12,579 nucleotides of DNA from an uncultured Spirochaetia bacterium. GTDB taxonomy: Bacteria; Spirochaetota; CALGPD01. Made by a program: the position numbers and the translations under genes. The DNA is taken from the NCBI GenBank assembly GCA_937960625.1, contig CALGPD010000304.1, positions 1 to 12,579 of the forward strand. Reading direction: 5' to 3'. This document shows positions 1-6,528 of this stretch, one piece after another. Under the pieces are notes generated by a model. It did no database searches and had not been told where the DNA came from. It was given only the letters and a program-made list of their open reading frames with translations. Every line of letters starts with the position of its first letter. The first letter of the stretch is position 1.

Positions 1-5
1 TATTT

Positions 6-413
6 TTAAGCTAACCAGACTGCTCCGTCTTTTATTTTTATATTTATTTTTTCAAGCATTCCTTGGCCGGGCCCGCTTAGATGTTTCCCCGTCGCAGGTT
101 CAAATTTTGCGTCATGCCATTTACAGACTATTTCATTATTTGAAAACTTGTCCACGGGGCCGCCTTTGTGAGTGCATTTATTCTTATATGCGTAAAATTT
201 ATCATTGAATTTCACAAGTATTCCTTTTTCATTTTTATAAGTGAAATTCATTATTTCATTATTTTTCATAGTACTTACCGAAGTGATTTTTTTCGATTTT
301 AAATCACCAGCATTTGCGCCGCAAGCATTTAATACTCCTAAACCCGTTATTCCAAAACCAATTACAACGCCTTTTTTAATAAAGTCTCTTCTGTTTATTT
401 TTTCATCAGCCAT
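6..413 (-). CDS. Tat-exported Rieske [2Fe-2S] lipoprotein
   Basis: Small electron-transfer protein of 135 residues. The N-terminus has a twin-arginine motif (RRDFIKK, residues 8-14), a hydrophobic stretch, and a lipobox-like VLNAC with the acceptor cysteine at 31. It is therefore probably folded in the cytoplasm with its cluster, exported by Tat and lipid-anchored outside the inner membrane. The two Rieske boxes are complete: C80-T-H82 and C97-K-W-H100, each giving one Cys and one His ligand. The extra disulfide cysteines of bc1-type Rieske proteins are absent, so it resembles ferredoxin-like Rieske proteins. The start is supported by AGGAGG six bases upstream of the ATG. It follows the ferric-reductase-like gene by 41 bp on the same strand, so the two are probably cotranscribed and the flavocytochrome is its likely redox partner (inference). 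The fold call is firm; partner and acceptor are unknown. Confidence 0.9.
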   Translation of the reverse strand: MADEKINRRDFIKKGVVIGFGITGLGVLNACGANAGDLKSKKITSVSTMKNNEIMNFTYKNEKGILVKFNDKFYAYKNKCTHKGGPVDKFSNNEIVCKWHDAKFEPATGKHLSGPGQGMLEKINIKIKDGAVWLA

Positions 414-454
414 ATTGCCTCCTTAATAATTTTTATTTTAGGCAAAATACGCTT

Positions 455-1807
455 TTAAAAAAAGAATTTTTCTAAAAAAATATTTTTATTTGAAACTTTT
501 TTACTTTTTAGGATTTTTTTTATGATTTTTATCATTTTTGGAGGTCCGCAAATATAAAAATCTGAATTAAAACCAGCCTTACTTTGAATAACCTCACTAT
601 TAATAAAACCTTGATTATATTTTTCAGTTTCATTTTGGCTTAGATAGATATGAGTTTTCAGTTGTTTTTCTTTTTCAGCAATTGAAGTTATTGGGTTTTC
701 AAAAATAATTTCATCCTGATTACGGCATCCGTATAATAACGTTATATTATTATTTGCGGCAAAGGTTTTATTATAACTTAGCATGCTAAAAAACGGTGTT
801 ATTCCTACACCGCCTGCAATGAAAACAGAATCTCTGTAGTTGAAAGTGAACTTGCCATATGGCCCGTCAATTTTCATTATATTTCCGGGCTTTAGGTTTT
901 TGATGTTTTTTGAAAATTTTCCGCTTTCTTTAATAGTGAATTTAAGAAATTCATCCGAAGGATTGGAAGAAATAGTAATGGGATGAGGTTTTTTCATGAA
1001 TTTATACTTAAAACTTATTAAGCAGAATTGCCCTGCACAAAACTCAAAATCCTTGGGCTTTTTTACAATTATTGAATAAGTATTGTGTATCTCTTTTTTT
1101 ATTTCTATAATTTCCGTTATAAACCGTTTTTTATTCATTAATAAATATATTTTAAGTACAAGGCCTGCAAAAGCAATGAGAATAGATAAATACACAATTA
1201 CCTTTAATATTGAATATTTATGTATCCAAAAACCATATTTAAAAATATGCATTCCGCCCAAAATAATCGCGGCTGCGCTAAATCTGTGCAGCCAAATCCA
1301 TAAACTATGGTTTAAATATTTATAAATAAGTGATGAAACAACTACGATTATAAAAATAACAGCTGAGATTAATCCTAATAATAAACCTGGATTTTTAAAT
1401 TCCCTGATTGAATATAATTTAGCAATAAAAAAGGTTACAGGATGAATTAGCAAAATGCCGAGTGATATAACTGCGAAATATTTATGATATCTAAGTACGT
1501 TGTTTAAACCGAGATATTTATCCCATAACCTATTTGAGCCGCCAATAAAAAACACTATGCAAAATAGTATGAATGCGAGAAAACCCGCTATTCTTCCCAG
1601 TTTTTTTATAAAGTTTTTTATATCAAAACCTGTACTATTTATATTTTGATTGCTTATGTCTGTTGTTTTAAAATTTGTCTTTATCGAATGCTGAATATAT
1701 TTATTTTTTCCAAAATACCGTGTATTTCTGTTTTCATTATTGCCGTATGAAAAAATTGTAAATTGTAAGCAGAATATTATTAAAAAAATAAAAACAACGC
1801 GTTTCAT
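455..1807 (-). CDS. Ferric reductase/NOX-like membrane flavocytochrome
   Basis: A 450-residue membrane oxidoreductase predicted to move electrons from cytoplasmic NAD(P)H through FAD and two b hemes across the membrane. I place the start at the ATG at 1807, which has AGAGGTG eight bases upstream; this begins a signal-like hydrophobic segment (residues 3-20). A polar stretch (21-65) and about five membrane helices (about 70-223) follow. Histidines H108/H122 and H174/H187 lie in paired helices with the spacing known for bis-heme ferric reductases and NADPH oxidases. The FAD motif HPITISS is at 275-281. The nucleotide-binding motif GGVGITPF is at 332-339, CGPP at 420-423, and the C-terminus is aromatic (EKFFF), as in the ferredoxin-reductase superfamily. 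The Rieske lipoprotein gene lies just downstream. Substrate is unknown: ferric iron, oxygen, a quinone or the Rieske protein are possible. Confidence 0.88.
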   Translation of the reverse strand: MKRVVFIFLIIFCLQFTIFSYGNNENRNTRYFGKNKYIQHSIKTNFKTTDISNQNINSTGFDIKNFIKKLGRIAGFLAFILFCIVFFIGGSNRLWDKYLGLNNVLRYHKYFAVISLGILLIHPVTFFIAKLYSIREFKNPGLLLGLISAVIFIIVVVSSLIYKYLNHSLWIWLHRFSAAAIILGGMHIFKYGFWIHKYSILKVIVYLSILIAFAGLVLKIYLLMNKKRFITEIIEIKKEIHNTYSIIVKKPKDFEFCAGQFCLISFKYKFMKKPHPITISSNPSDEFLKFTIKESGKFSKNIKNLKPGNIMKIDGPYGKFTFNYRDSVFIAGGVGITPFFSMLSYNKTFAANNNITLLYGCRNQDEIIFENPITSIAEKEKQLKTHIYLSQNETEKYNQGFINSEVIQSKAGFNSDFYICGPPKMIKIIKKILKSKKVSNKNIFLEKFFF

Positions 1808-1815
1808 ATTAACTT

Positions 1816-1822
1816 CACCTCT
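1816..1822 (-). promoter_or_regulatory. Ribosome binding site of the flavocytochrome gene
   Basis: On the minus strand this reads AGAGGTG, eight bases before the ATG at 1807. It decides the start: a longer in-frame reading from a TTG near 1867 would add 20 residues ahead of the signal-like segment and has no comparable site. Confidence 0.7.
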
Positions 1823-1985
1823 AATATTTATATTCAAAATTATACGTTTAAATTTTTTAATATTCAAATTATCATTAAAAAAATCATATCAAAATAATTT
1901 TAATATATATAATCAATATACCCCTTGAATTAAATACAAATAATTTAAAAATTGCCATTGTTATAAGATAATATTGAAACTTCTT

Positions 1986-1991
1986 AGGGAG
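1986..1991 (+). promoter_or_regulatory. Ribosome binding site of the MASE1 kinase gene
   Basis: AGGGAG lies six bases before the TTG at 1998. The same AGGGAG motif precedes the genes at 7682 and 8680, so it appears to be a usual Shine-Dalgarno form in this genome. It favours TTG 1998 over the in-frame TTG at 1974, where no such motif precedes the start. Confidence 0.65.
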
Positions 1992-1997
1992 AAAAGA

Positions 1998-4142
1998 TTG
2001 CTGCTCCAAGGATTTTTTAAACACAACTTTAAAAATAAATATCTTGCGAAATTTATTTTTATTTTATCAACTGCAATTATATATTTCGCTGTGGCAAGAG
2101 CCGGAATCCTGCTCGCTTATGAAAATACAAATGTAACTCCAGTATGGCCCACAGCAGGAATAGGTTTTGCTTTAGTAATTCTTTTTGGAAAGTTGTCTCT
2201 CCCGGGAATGTTTTTTGGCGGACTTATTGCAAATTTTACTGTTTTTCTGGGTAATTCTGCTATTACAATTCACACAAGTTTAATAGTTTCAAGTATTTAC
2301 GGTATAGGAAACGTAATTGAGCCTGTTATTGGATATCTGCTTTATAAGAAATTTATCAGTAATATATATCCGTTTACTAAGGTTAAAAACGTATTTGTTT
2401 TCATACTAATTTCAATGGTAATTTGTTTATCAAATTCACTTATTGGAACATTAGCATTAACTTTTTTTAGAATTAGTAAATCAGGTTTTATAAATATCTG
2501 GTTCACCTGGTGGATCGGCGATTTTGCAGGAATAATATTAATATCACCGTTAATTTTGAGTTTTTTTTGTAGGAATTCAGGAAAACAAAAAATAAAAGTA
2601 ACCGAATTAATATTTTTCTTTCTATTTAATATAATTTTTACATATATAATCTTCAGCGGGAAATATTTCCCTCATATTTCTAAAATACTTCCTTATTCCC
2701 TTATTCCATTAATTTTATGGGGAGTGTTCAGATTTTCTAAAAAAGAAACCTTTATCAATCTTGTGTTAATTGCATTTATATCCGTTTATTATACAACTCG
2801 CGGCCAAGGGCCTTTTTCGGGCTTTTCCCTAAATATTTCTCTTATTAATTTTATAGTTTATATTGGTATTATCGCAATTTTAATATATTTTCTCGTTGCC
2901 TTGCTTTATGAAGCCGATGCAAAAGATCAGGCTTTACTTAAAAATAAACTTGAACTTGAAAAATTAGTTGAGAAACGTAATAAAGAACTTCAAGACATAA
3001 AAATCAGCTATGAACTGGCACAGGAAATAGCCAATTTCGGGAGCTGGGATTGGGATATTGAAAAAGACATATATTATTGGTCTCCTGAGTTGTATATAAT
3101 ATTTGAGTTGCATAAGAAACCCATTCCGGGTATTAATACCATTTTTGATTTGATATACAGAGAGGACAAGGTAAAGATTAAAAAGGAAATTGACAACCTG
3201 TTATGCGGAAAGATTATGTACTCTAGTATTGATGTAAAAGTTAAATTAAAATCAGGGTTGGAAAAATTTATTAATTTAACAACACAGGTTTTTAGAAAAG
3301 AGCATAAACCAGTAAGGTTGATAGGCACTGTTCTTGATATTACAGAAAGAAAAATACTTGAAACTGAAAAAGAAGAATTGATTCATGAACTTGAAAAGTC
3401 TAATCAAACCTTAAAAGAATTATCTGAAATGAAGGAAAATTTCCTTGCTATTGCCAGCCATGATTTGCGTTCACCTTTTCAAAATATTTTATTGACCACG
3501 GAATTGCTGCTTGAGATGAATGAAGCAACGGAAGAAATTTCGCAATATGTATGGATGATTAGAAACAGCGCTAAAACTCAATTGATTTATATAAACGATT
3601 TGCTTGATTTAATCCACCTTGAACAAGGCCAGCTTACATTATATCTCGATAAAATAGAATTTTCAAATGTTTTGCAGAATTCCGTTATAAATATGGAGTT
3701 ATTAGCGCAGAAAAAAAATATCGGCCTTAGTTATTTAATAGCAGGTGAGTTGGATACAATTCCGGTATTTATTGATTTTGTGAAAATTATTCAAGTATTA
3801 AACAACCTTATAACTAACGCTGTTAAGTTTACAAATCCCGGAGGAAATATTGATGTTACTGCGCATATCAATGAAAATTCTGAAATTGAAGTACACGTTT
3901 CGGATTCTGGAATTGGTATTCCTGAAGAAAAATTGAAATTTGTGTTTGACAGATTGTATAAAAAACATTCTTACGGGACTGCCGGTGAGAAAGGAACAGG
4001 ACTGGGGCTAGCGATTTGTAAGAATATTATTGAACTTCACGGAGGAGAAATCCACGTTGAAAGTAAAATATATGAAGGGACTGATTTCTGGTTTACTATT
4101 CCCATTAGAACCGAATTTGAAGCGGAATCTATGCAGAATTAA
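1998..4142 (+). CDS. MASE1-PAS sensor histidine kinase
   Basis: Membrane sensor kinase of 714 residues starting at TTG 1998; residue numbers use that start. A MASE1-type multi-helix sensor region covers about residues 17-307 and includes the characteristic TPVWPTAGIG near 47-56. A short charged coiled-coil linker and a PAS_3-like domain (about 337-452, FGSWDWDIEKD to LDITERK) follow. The dimerisation/phosphoacceptor box SHDLRSPF holds the probable phosphorylated H488. The ATPase domain has an N box (NNLITNAVKF, about 602-611), G1 (DSGIGIP, about 636-642), an F-box-like segment (FDRLYK) and G2 (GTGLGLAI, about 666-673). All catalytic boxes are present, so it should be active. There is no receiver domain and no response regulator gene in the window, so it is an orphan here. 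MASE1 ligands are generally unknown. It is divergent from the flavocytochrome operon, and the next ORF follows directly. Confidence 0.92.
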   Translation: MLLQGFFKHNFKNKYLAKFIFILSTAIIYFAVARAGILLAYENTNVTPVWPTAGIGFALVILFGKLSLPGMFFGGLIANFTVFLGNSAITIHTSLIVSSIYGIGNVIEPVIGYLLYKKFISNIYPFTKVKNVFVFILISMVICLSNSLIGTLALTFFRISKSGFINIWFTWWIGDFAGIILISPLILSFFCRNSGKQKIKVTELIFFFLFNIIFTYIIFSGKYFPHISKILPYSLIPLILWGVFRFSKKETFINLVLIAFISVYYTTRGQGPFSGFSLNISLINFIVYIGIIAILIYFLVALLYEADAKDQALLKNKLELEKLVEKRNKELQDIKISYELAQEIANFGSWDWDIEKDIYYWSPELYIIFELHKKPIPGINTIFDLIYREDKVKIKKEIDNLLCGKIMYSSIDVKVKLKSGLEKFINLTTQVFRKEHKPVRLIGTVLDITERKILETEKEELIHELEKSNQTLKELSEMKENFLAIASHDLRSPFQNILLTTELLLEMNEATEEISQYVWMIRNSAKTQLIYINDLLDLIHLEQGQLTLYLDKIEFSNVLQNSVINMELLAQKKNIGLSYLIAGELDTIPVFIDFVKIIQVLNNLITNAVKFTNPGGNIDVTAHINENSEIEVHVSDSGIGIPEEKLKFVFDRLYKKHSYGTAGEKGTGLGLAICKNIIELHGGEIHVESKIYEGTDFWFTIPIRTEFEAESMQN

Positions 4143-4679
4143 TTGCAAATTTTATTTTCCGTTTGGTTGATTATTTTTCCAGCCGAGTATATTTTTTTAT
4201 ATATGTTATGCAATAATTTTCTTTTAGCTTTAAAACTACGGTATGAAGATGTTATTATAATTATTTCAGGAATAATTATAACTGTAATATTAATTGTATA
4301 TCAAATTTACCGTATGAATCAAAAAAATCTAAGATTAACGACTATAGTACTTATTGAGCTCGAAATATTAATAAATGATTTTAAGAAAGCAATTGATTGG
4401 GTTAAATTATTCAAAGGGGATAAATTTTCCACTGAACTTGAGATTCATAACGAGAATTATTTATACTATAGAGAATTAATTAATAAGCTCAAAGACCCGG
4501 TTAACAAAAAAAGAAAAGCATTAATCAAACCTACAATATTCGATGTTCAACGGGACTTATACACTAATAAAGATGTAATCCGTTGGAGAATTAGAAGAGA
4601 AATAATTACCCTCGTGTCTTATCTATTAGATTTACTGCATACAAAAGAAACAACGAAAAAAAGAAGGGCAAGAATATAA
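4143..4679 (+). CDS. Hypothetical small membrane protein
   Basis: I do not recognise a family. The reading frame opens with a TTG directly after the kinase TAA and in the same frame, giving 178 residues. The start is uncertain: no good ribosome binding site precedes TTG 4143, and an in-frame ATG at 4203 would give 158 residues. Hydrophobic segments are visible at about 1-30 and 36-55 (VIIIISGIIITVILIVYQI). The rest (about 56-178) is soluble, helix-prone and very basic, ending in KKRRARI, and probably faces the cytoplasm. Adjacency suggests cotranscription, and perhaps translational coupling, with the kinase. An accessory role to that kinase is possible but is inference only. A gap of 17 bp separates it from the next gene. 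Confidence 0.6.
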   Translation: MQILFSVWLIIFPAEYIFLYMLCNNFLLALKLRYEDVIIIISGIIITVILIVYQIYRMNQKNLRLTTIVLIELEILINDFKKAIDWVKLFKGDKFSTELEIHNENYLYYRELINKLKDPVNKKRKALIKPTIFDVQRDLYTNKDVIRWRIRREIITLVSYLLDLLHTKETTKKRRARI

Positions 4680-4696
4680 AATTATCAGGTATAAAA

Positions 4697-5302
4697 ATGA
4701 AAAAAATAATTATAATAATCTTAATATTTTCCGGTATTTATCTTTATGGTAAGAATACGGCAATAGTGGGTAAAAAAGTTCCAAAGTTTGTCCTTGAAAC
4801 ACACGATGAAATAAAAATTAATCCTAAAACATTTAAAGGGAAATATTATTGCTTTATTTTTGAAGGTCAGGGCGGTGAACATAAAAATATACATGTAAGA
4901 AAACGTATCGAATCATTTATAAGAATGCTGTCTGCTGATAAAAGAAAAAAAATTACGTTTTTTACCGTTGCTGATGTTTCAAAGTATCTAAGTTTTATCA
5001 GGGGAATAATACGTTCTAAAGTAAGAAGCAATGAGAAAGAGCATAAGGTTAGAATATACTGCGATTTTACAGGGCATATTTTAAATAGATTTAAACTTAT
5101 AAATAAATTTACAAATTTTGTACTCGTTGATGATAAAGGAATAGCGCGTTTTATAATCCGCGGCATAGTTAAACACAGTGAACTCAGAAATATTATAACT
5201 TATTTAATAAAAAAGTTCAATGCTGATTATGTCAGAGCCCCAATCGATATTAGCGCTGCTTATAACAGCGCTGCTTATAATTTAGAACGCATCCAAAAAT
5301 AA
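4697..5302 (+). CDS. Exported thioredoxin-fold-like protein
   Basis: 201 residues with an N-terminal signal peptide (basic MKK, hydrophobic core to about 17), so probably periplasmic. The body reads like a redoxin/thioredoxin-like fold: VGKKVPKFVLE near 24-34, KTFKGKYYCFIFEG near 44-57, a central KITFFTVADVSKY strand-helix, and FVLVDDKGIARFIIRG near 141-156, as in peroxiredoxin-like and YtfJ-like proteins. There is no CxxC. The only cysteines are C52 and C122, and C52 is within a strand rather than at the usual active-site position, so thiol chemistry is doubtful. The C-terminus contains a tandem SAAYN-SAAYN duplication. The start ATG has only a weak AGGT upstream. It probably belongs to the kinase cluster; function is unknown and the fold call is moderate. 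Confidence 0.6.
   Translation: MKKIIIIILIFSGIYLYGKNTAIVGKKVPKFVLETHDEIKINPKTFKGKYYCFIFEGQGGEHKNIHVRKRIESFIRMLSADKRKKITFFTVADVSKYLSFIRGIIRSKVRSNEKEHKVRIYCDFTGHILNRFKLINKFTNFVLVDDKGIARFIIRGIVKHSELRNIITYLIKKFNADYVRAPIDISAAYNSAAYNLERIQK
5252..5281 (+). repeat. 15-bp tandem duplication in coding sequence
   Basis: Two adjacent 15-bp units, AGCGCTGCTTATAAC and AGCGCTGCTTATAAT, differ only at the last base. They are in frame and encode SAAYN twice near the C-terminus of the thioredoxin-fold-like protein. Near identity suggests a recent slippage duplication. Confidence 0.9.
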
Positions 5303-5348
5303 TTTTTCGCCGCTTCAGTTTTAATAATATTAAATGCTTATTTTTTAG

Positions 5349-5430
5349 TGTATCAAAACAAGACATAAATTTTCACTATGTGTCAAAATATCGCATATCA
5401 AATATGTTTAATCATAATTTTTTTTTGATA
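5349..5430. promoter_or_regulatory. Possible activator-site cluster upstream of the sigma-54 promoter
   Basis: TGTATCAAAA (5349-5358) and TGTGTCAAAA (5379-5388) are direct repeats exactly 30 bp apart. A third TATCAAA is at 5396-5402, inside the near-palindrome CATATCAAATATG (5394-5406), and an inverted copy (TTTGATA) is at 5424-5430. They lie about 110-190 bp upstream of the predicted transcription start, the usual range for enhancer-binding-protein sites. The region is very AT-rich, so chance is a real alternative. The rest of 5303-5578 shows no supportable gene. Confidence 0.3.
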
Positions 5431-5512
5431 ATTTTCGTAATATTTTTTTTAGATTTCTCTAACTTGCTTCTATGATATGATTTAAAAAATTAACTAAAGT
5501 TATAGAGTATTT

Positions 5513-5529
5513 TTGGCACGGTGTTTGCT
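5513..5529 (+). promoter_or_regulatory. Sigma-54 (RpoN) -24/-12 promoter
   Basis: TTGGCACGGTGTTTGCT matches the sigma-54 consensus TTGGCACG-N4-TTGC(A/T) at every fixed position. The invariant GG (5515-5516) and GC (5527-5528) are separated by exactly ten bases. Transcription would start near 5540, leaving a leader of about 40 bases before the ATG at 5579. Sigma-54 promoters require an ATP-dependent activator, so the downstream phasin-like gene should be tightly switchable. No activator gene is in the window. Confidence 0.9.
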
Positions 5530-5565
5530 TTATATATTCTCACAATAAACAATTAATAGATTTTC

Positions 5566-5570
5566 GGAGG
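5566..5570 (+). promoter_or_regulatory. Strong ribosome binding site of the phasin-like gene
   Basis: GGAGG lies eight bases before the ATG at 5579. Together with the sigma-54 promoter and the dedicated terminator, it suggests the product is made in quantity when induced. Confidence 0.8.
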
Positions 5571-5578
5571 AAAATAAT

Positions 5579-5941
5579 ATGGCAGAAGCTAAAAAAGAAA
5601 AATGGCAAGAACTTCTCGACGCTACGAGAGCAAATTATGAGAAAACAGTTAAGGTTATTACTGACCTTCAACAAGAAACTGAAAAAGTTATCAATACTTT
5701 AGTTCAAAAAGGTACTGAATTCTCAGAAGACTCAGCTAAAATGGCAAAAGATTGGATTGAAAAAACCAAAAAAATCGGAGAAGGCTTCCAGAAAGAAGTT
5801 GAAACTTCTATCAAAAAAGCTATGGAAATGATTCCTGACTTAAAGAAAATTGAATTCCCATTTAAAGCTCAATTCGAAGAAATGGCTAAAAAAATGGAAG
5901 AGCAAATGAAGAAAGTTTTCGAAAGTTTCAAACTTAAGTAA
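5579..5941 (+). CDS. Phasin-like amphipathic helical protein
   Basis: 120 residues, almost wholly helix-forming, rich in Lys and Glu with regularly spaced hydrophobic residues, and lacking cysteine and any signal peptide. Length, the EKTVKVITDLQQETEKVI-type amphipathic helices and the Met/Phe-rich C-terminal helix (EEMAKKMEEQMKKVFESF) resemble phasins, the proteins that coat polyhydroxyalkanoate granules. No PHA synthase or depolymerase gene is in the window, so the phasin call rests on composition and pattern alone. Another amphipathic helical surface or stress protein is possible. It is a single-gene transcription unit with a perfect sigma-54 promoter, a GGAGG ribosome binding site and a strong terminator, suggesting abundant, condition-dependent expression such as carbon storage under nitrogen limitation (inference). 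Confidence 0.65.
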   Translation: MAEAKKEKWQELLDATRANYEKTVKVITDLQQETEKVINTLVQKGTEFSEDSAKMAKDWIEKTKKIGEGFQKEVETSIKKAMEMIPDLKKIEFPFKAQFEEMAKKMEEQMKKVFESFKLK

Positions 5942-5968
5942 CGCATTTATTTACTTAACGTAAATCTT

Positions 5969-5999
5969 AAAAAACCCCCATTTTTTTGGGGGTTTTTTT
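5969..5999 (+). terminator. Rho-independent terminator after the phasin-like gene
   Basis: A perfect 12-bp stem (AAAAAACCCCCA at 5969-5980 pairing with TGGGGGTTTTTT at 5987-5998) has a loop of six T and ends in a run of T. It begins 27 bp after the stop codon. The A-run on the other side could also let it work in the reverse direction. Confidence 0.93.
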
Positions 6000-6053
6000 A
6001 TTCATGCTGTAAAAAAGAATATTTTATTAATACTAATTTGATAAGGAAAAAAA

Positions 6054-6494
6054 ATGAAAAGTAAAAGTCAAGCAGCCGTAGAAACGTTTTTATCCGGATA
6101 TAACTGCGCTCAATCCGTTTTATTATCCCATTTTGATGAAACACAAATGGATAAAAACATTGCGTTAAAATTGTCCTGCGGATTCGGCGCTGGCATGGGC
6201 AGGAATGAAGAGGTTTGCGGCGCTGTTTCAGGCGGAATAATTGCAATCGGGCTTAAACATGGAAAAGGCATAAACGATACGGATTCAAATAAAGAAAAAA
6301 CTTATAAACTTACAAAAGAATTAATGAATAGATTTGAGAGTAAACACGGTACTTATATTTGCAGAAAACTTCTGCGAGACTGTGACTTAATGACGGAGAA
6401 CGGTCAGCAATATTTTATAGAAAATGATTTGAAAACAAAAGTGTGTTGTGAATGTATTAAAAGCGCGGTAGAAATTTTAGAAGATATATTATAG
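6054..6494 (+). CDS. C_GCAxxG_C_C family redox-type protein
   Basis: 146 residues matching the C_GCAxxG_C_C family. GYNCAQSV holds C18, SCGFGAGMGR holds C42, VCGAVSGG holds C55, and the later cysteines are C103 (ICRKLL), C110 (RDCDL) and C131/C132/C134 (CCECI). The family is named for these conserved cysteines and is presumed to be redox-active or to bind a cofactor, but its reaction is not established to my knowledge. No signal peptide or membrane segment is visible, so it is probably cytoplasmic. The start has AAGGA six bases upstream of the ATG. It sits just after the phasin gene's terminator with no obvious promoter in the 54-bp gap, so it may depend on read-through or an unseen promoter. 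It converges with the patatin gene across 34 bp. Confidence 0.88.
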   Translation: MKSKSQAAVETFLSGYNCAQSVLLSHFDETQMDKNIALKLSCGFGAGMGRNEEVCGAVSGGIIAIGLKHGKGINDTDSNKEKTYKLTKELMNRFESKHGTYICRKLLRDCDLMTENGQQYFIENDLKTKVCCECIKSAVEILEDIL

Positions 6495-6528
6495 TTAACA
6501 TTGAACATATAGTTTTTTATTTTAAAGG

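Noticed and set aside
1808..1867. N-terminal extension of the flavocytochrome from a TTG near 1867
   Set aside because: ATG 1807 has a good ribosome binding site and begins directly with the signal-like segment.
1808..1997. Promoters in the divergent region between the flavocytochrome operon and the kinase
   Set aside because: Several AT-rich -10-like strings (for example TATAAG at 1962) exist, but none has a convincing -35 partner at proper spacing on either strand.
4867..5166. 99-codon open frame on the minus strand opposite the thioredoxin-like gene
   Set aside because: It is antisense to a gene with a signal peptide and recognisable fold pattern, and has no ribosome binding site or family resemblance.
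5320..5334. Inverted repeat TTTAATA-A-TATTAAA after the thioredoxin-like gene
   Set aside because: A single-base centre cannot form a normal hairpin loop and the stem is all A-T; not supportable as a terminator.
5404..5475. A 23-codon ATG frame encoding a Phe/Ile/Leu-rich peptide upstream of the sigma-54 promoter
   Set aside because: It has no ribosome binding site, and its composition is what AT-rich DNA gives by chance.
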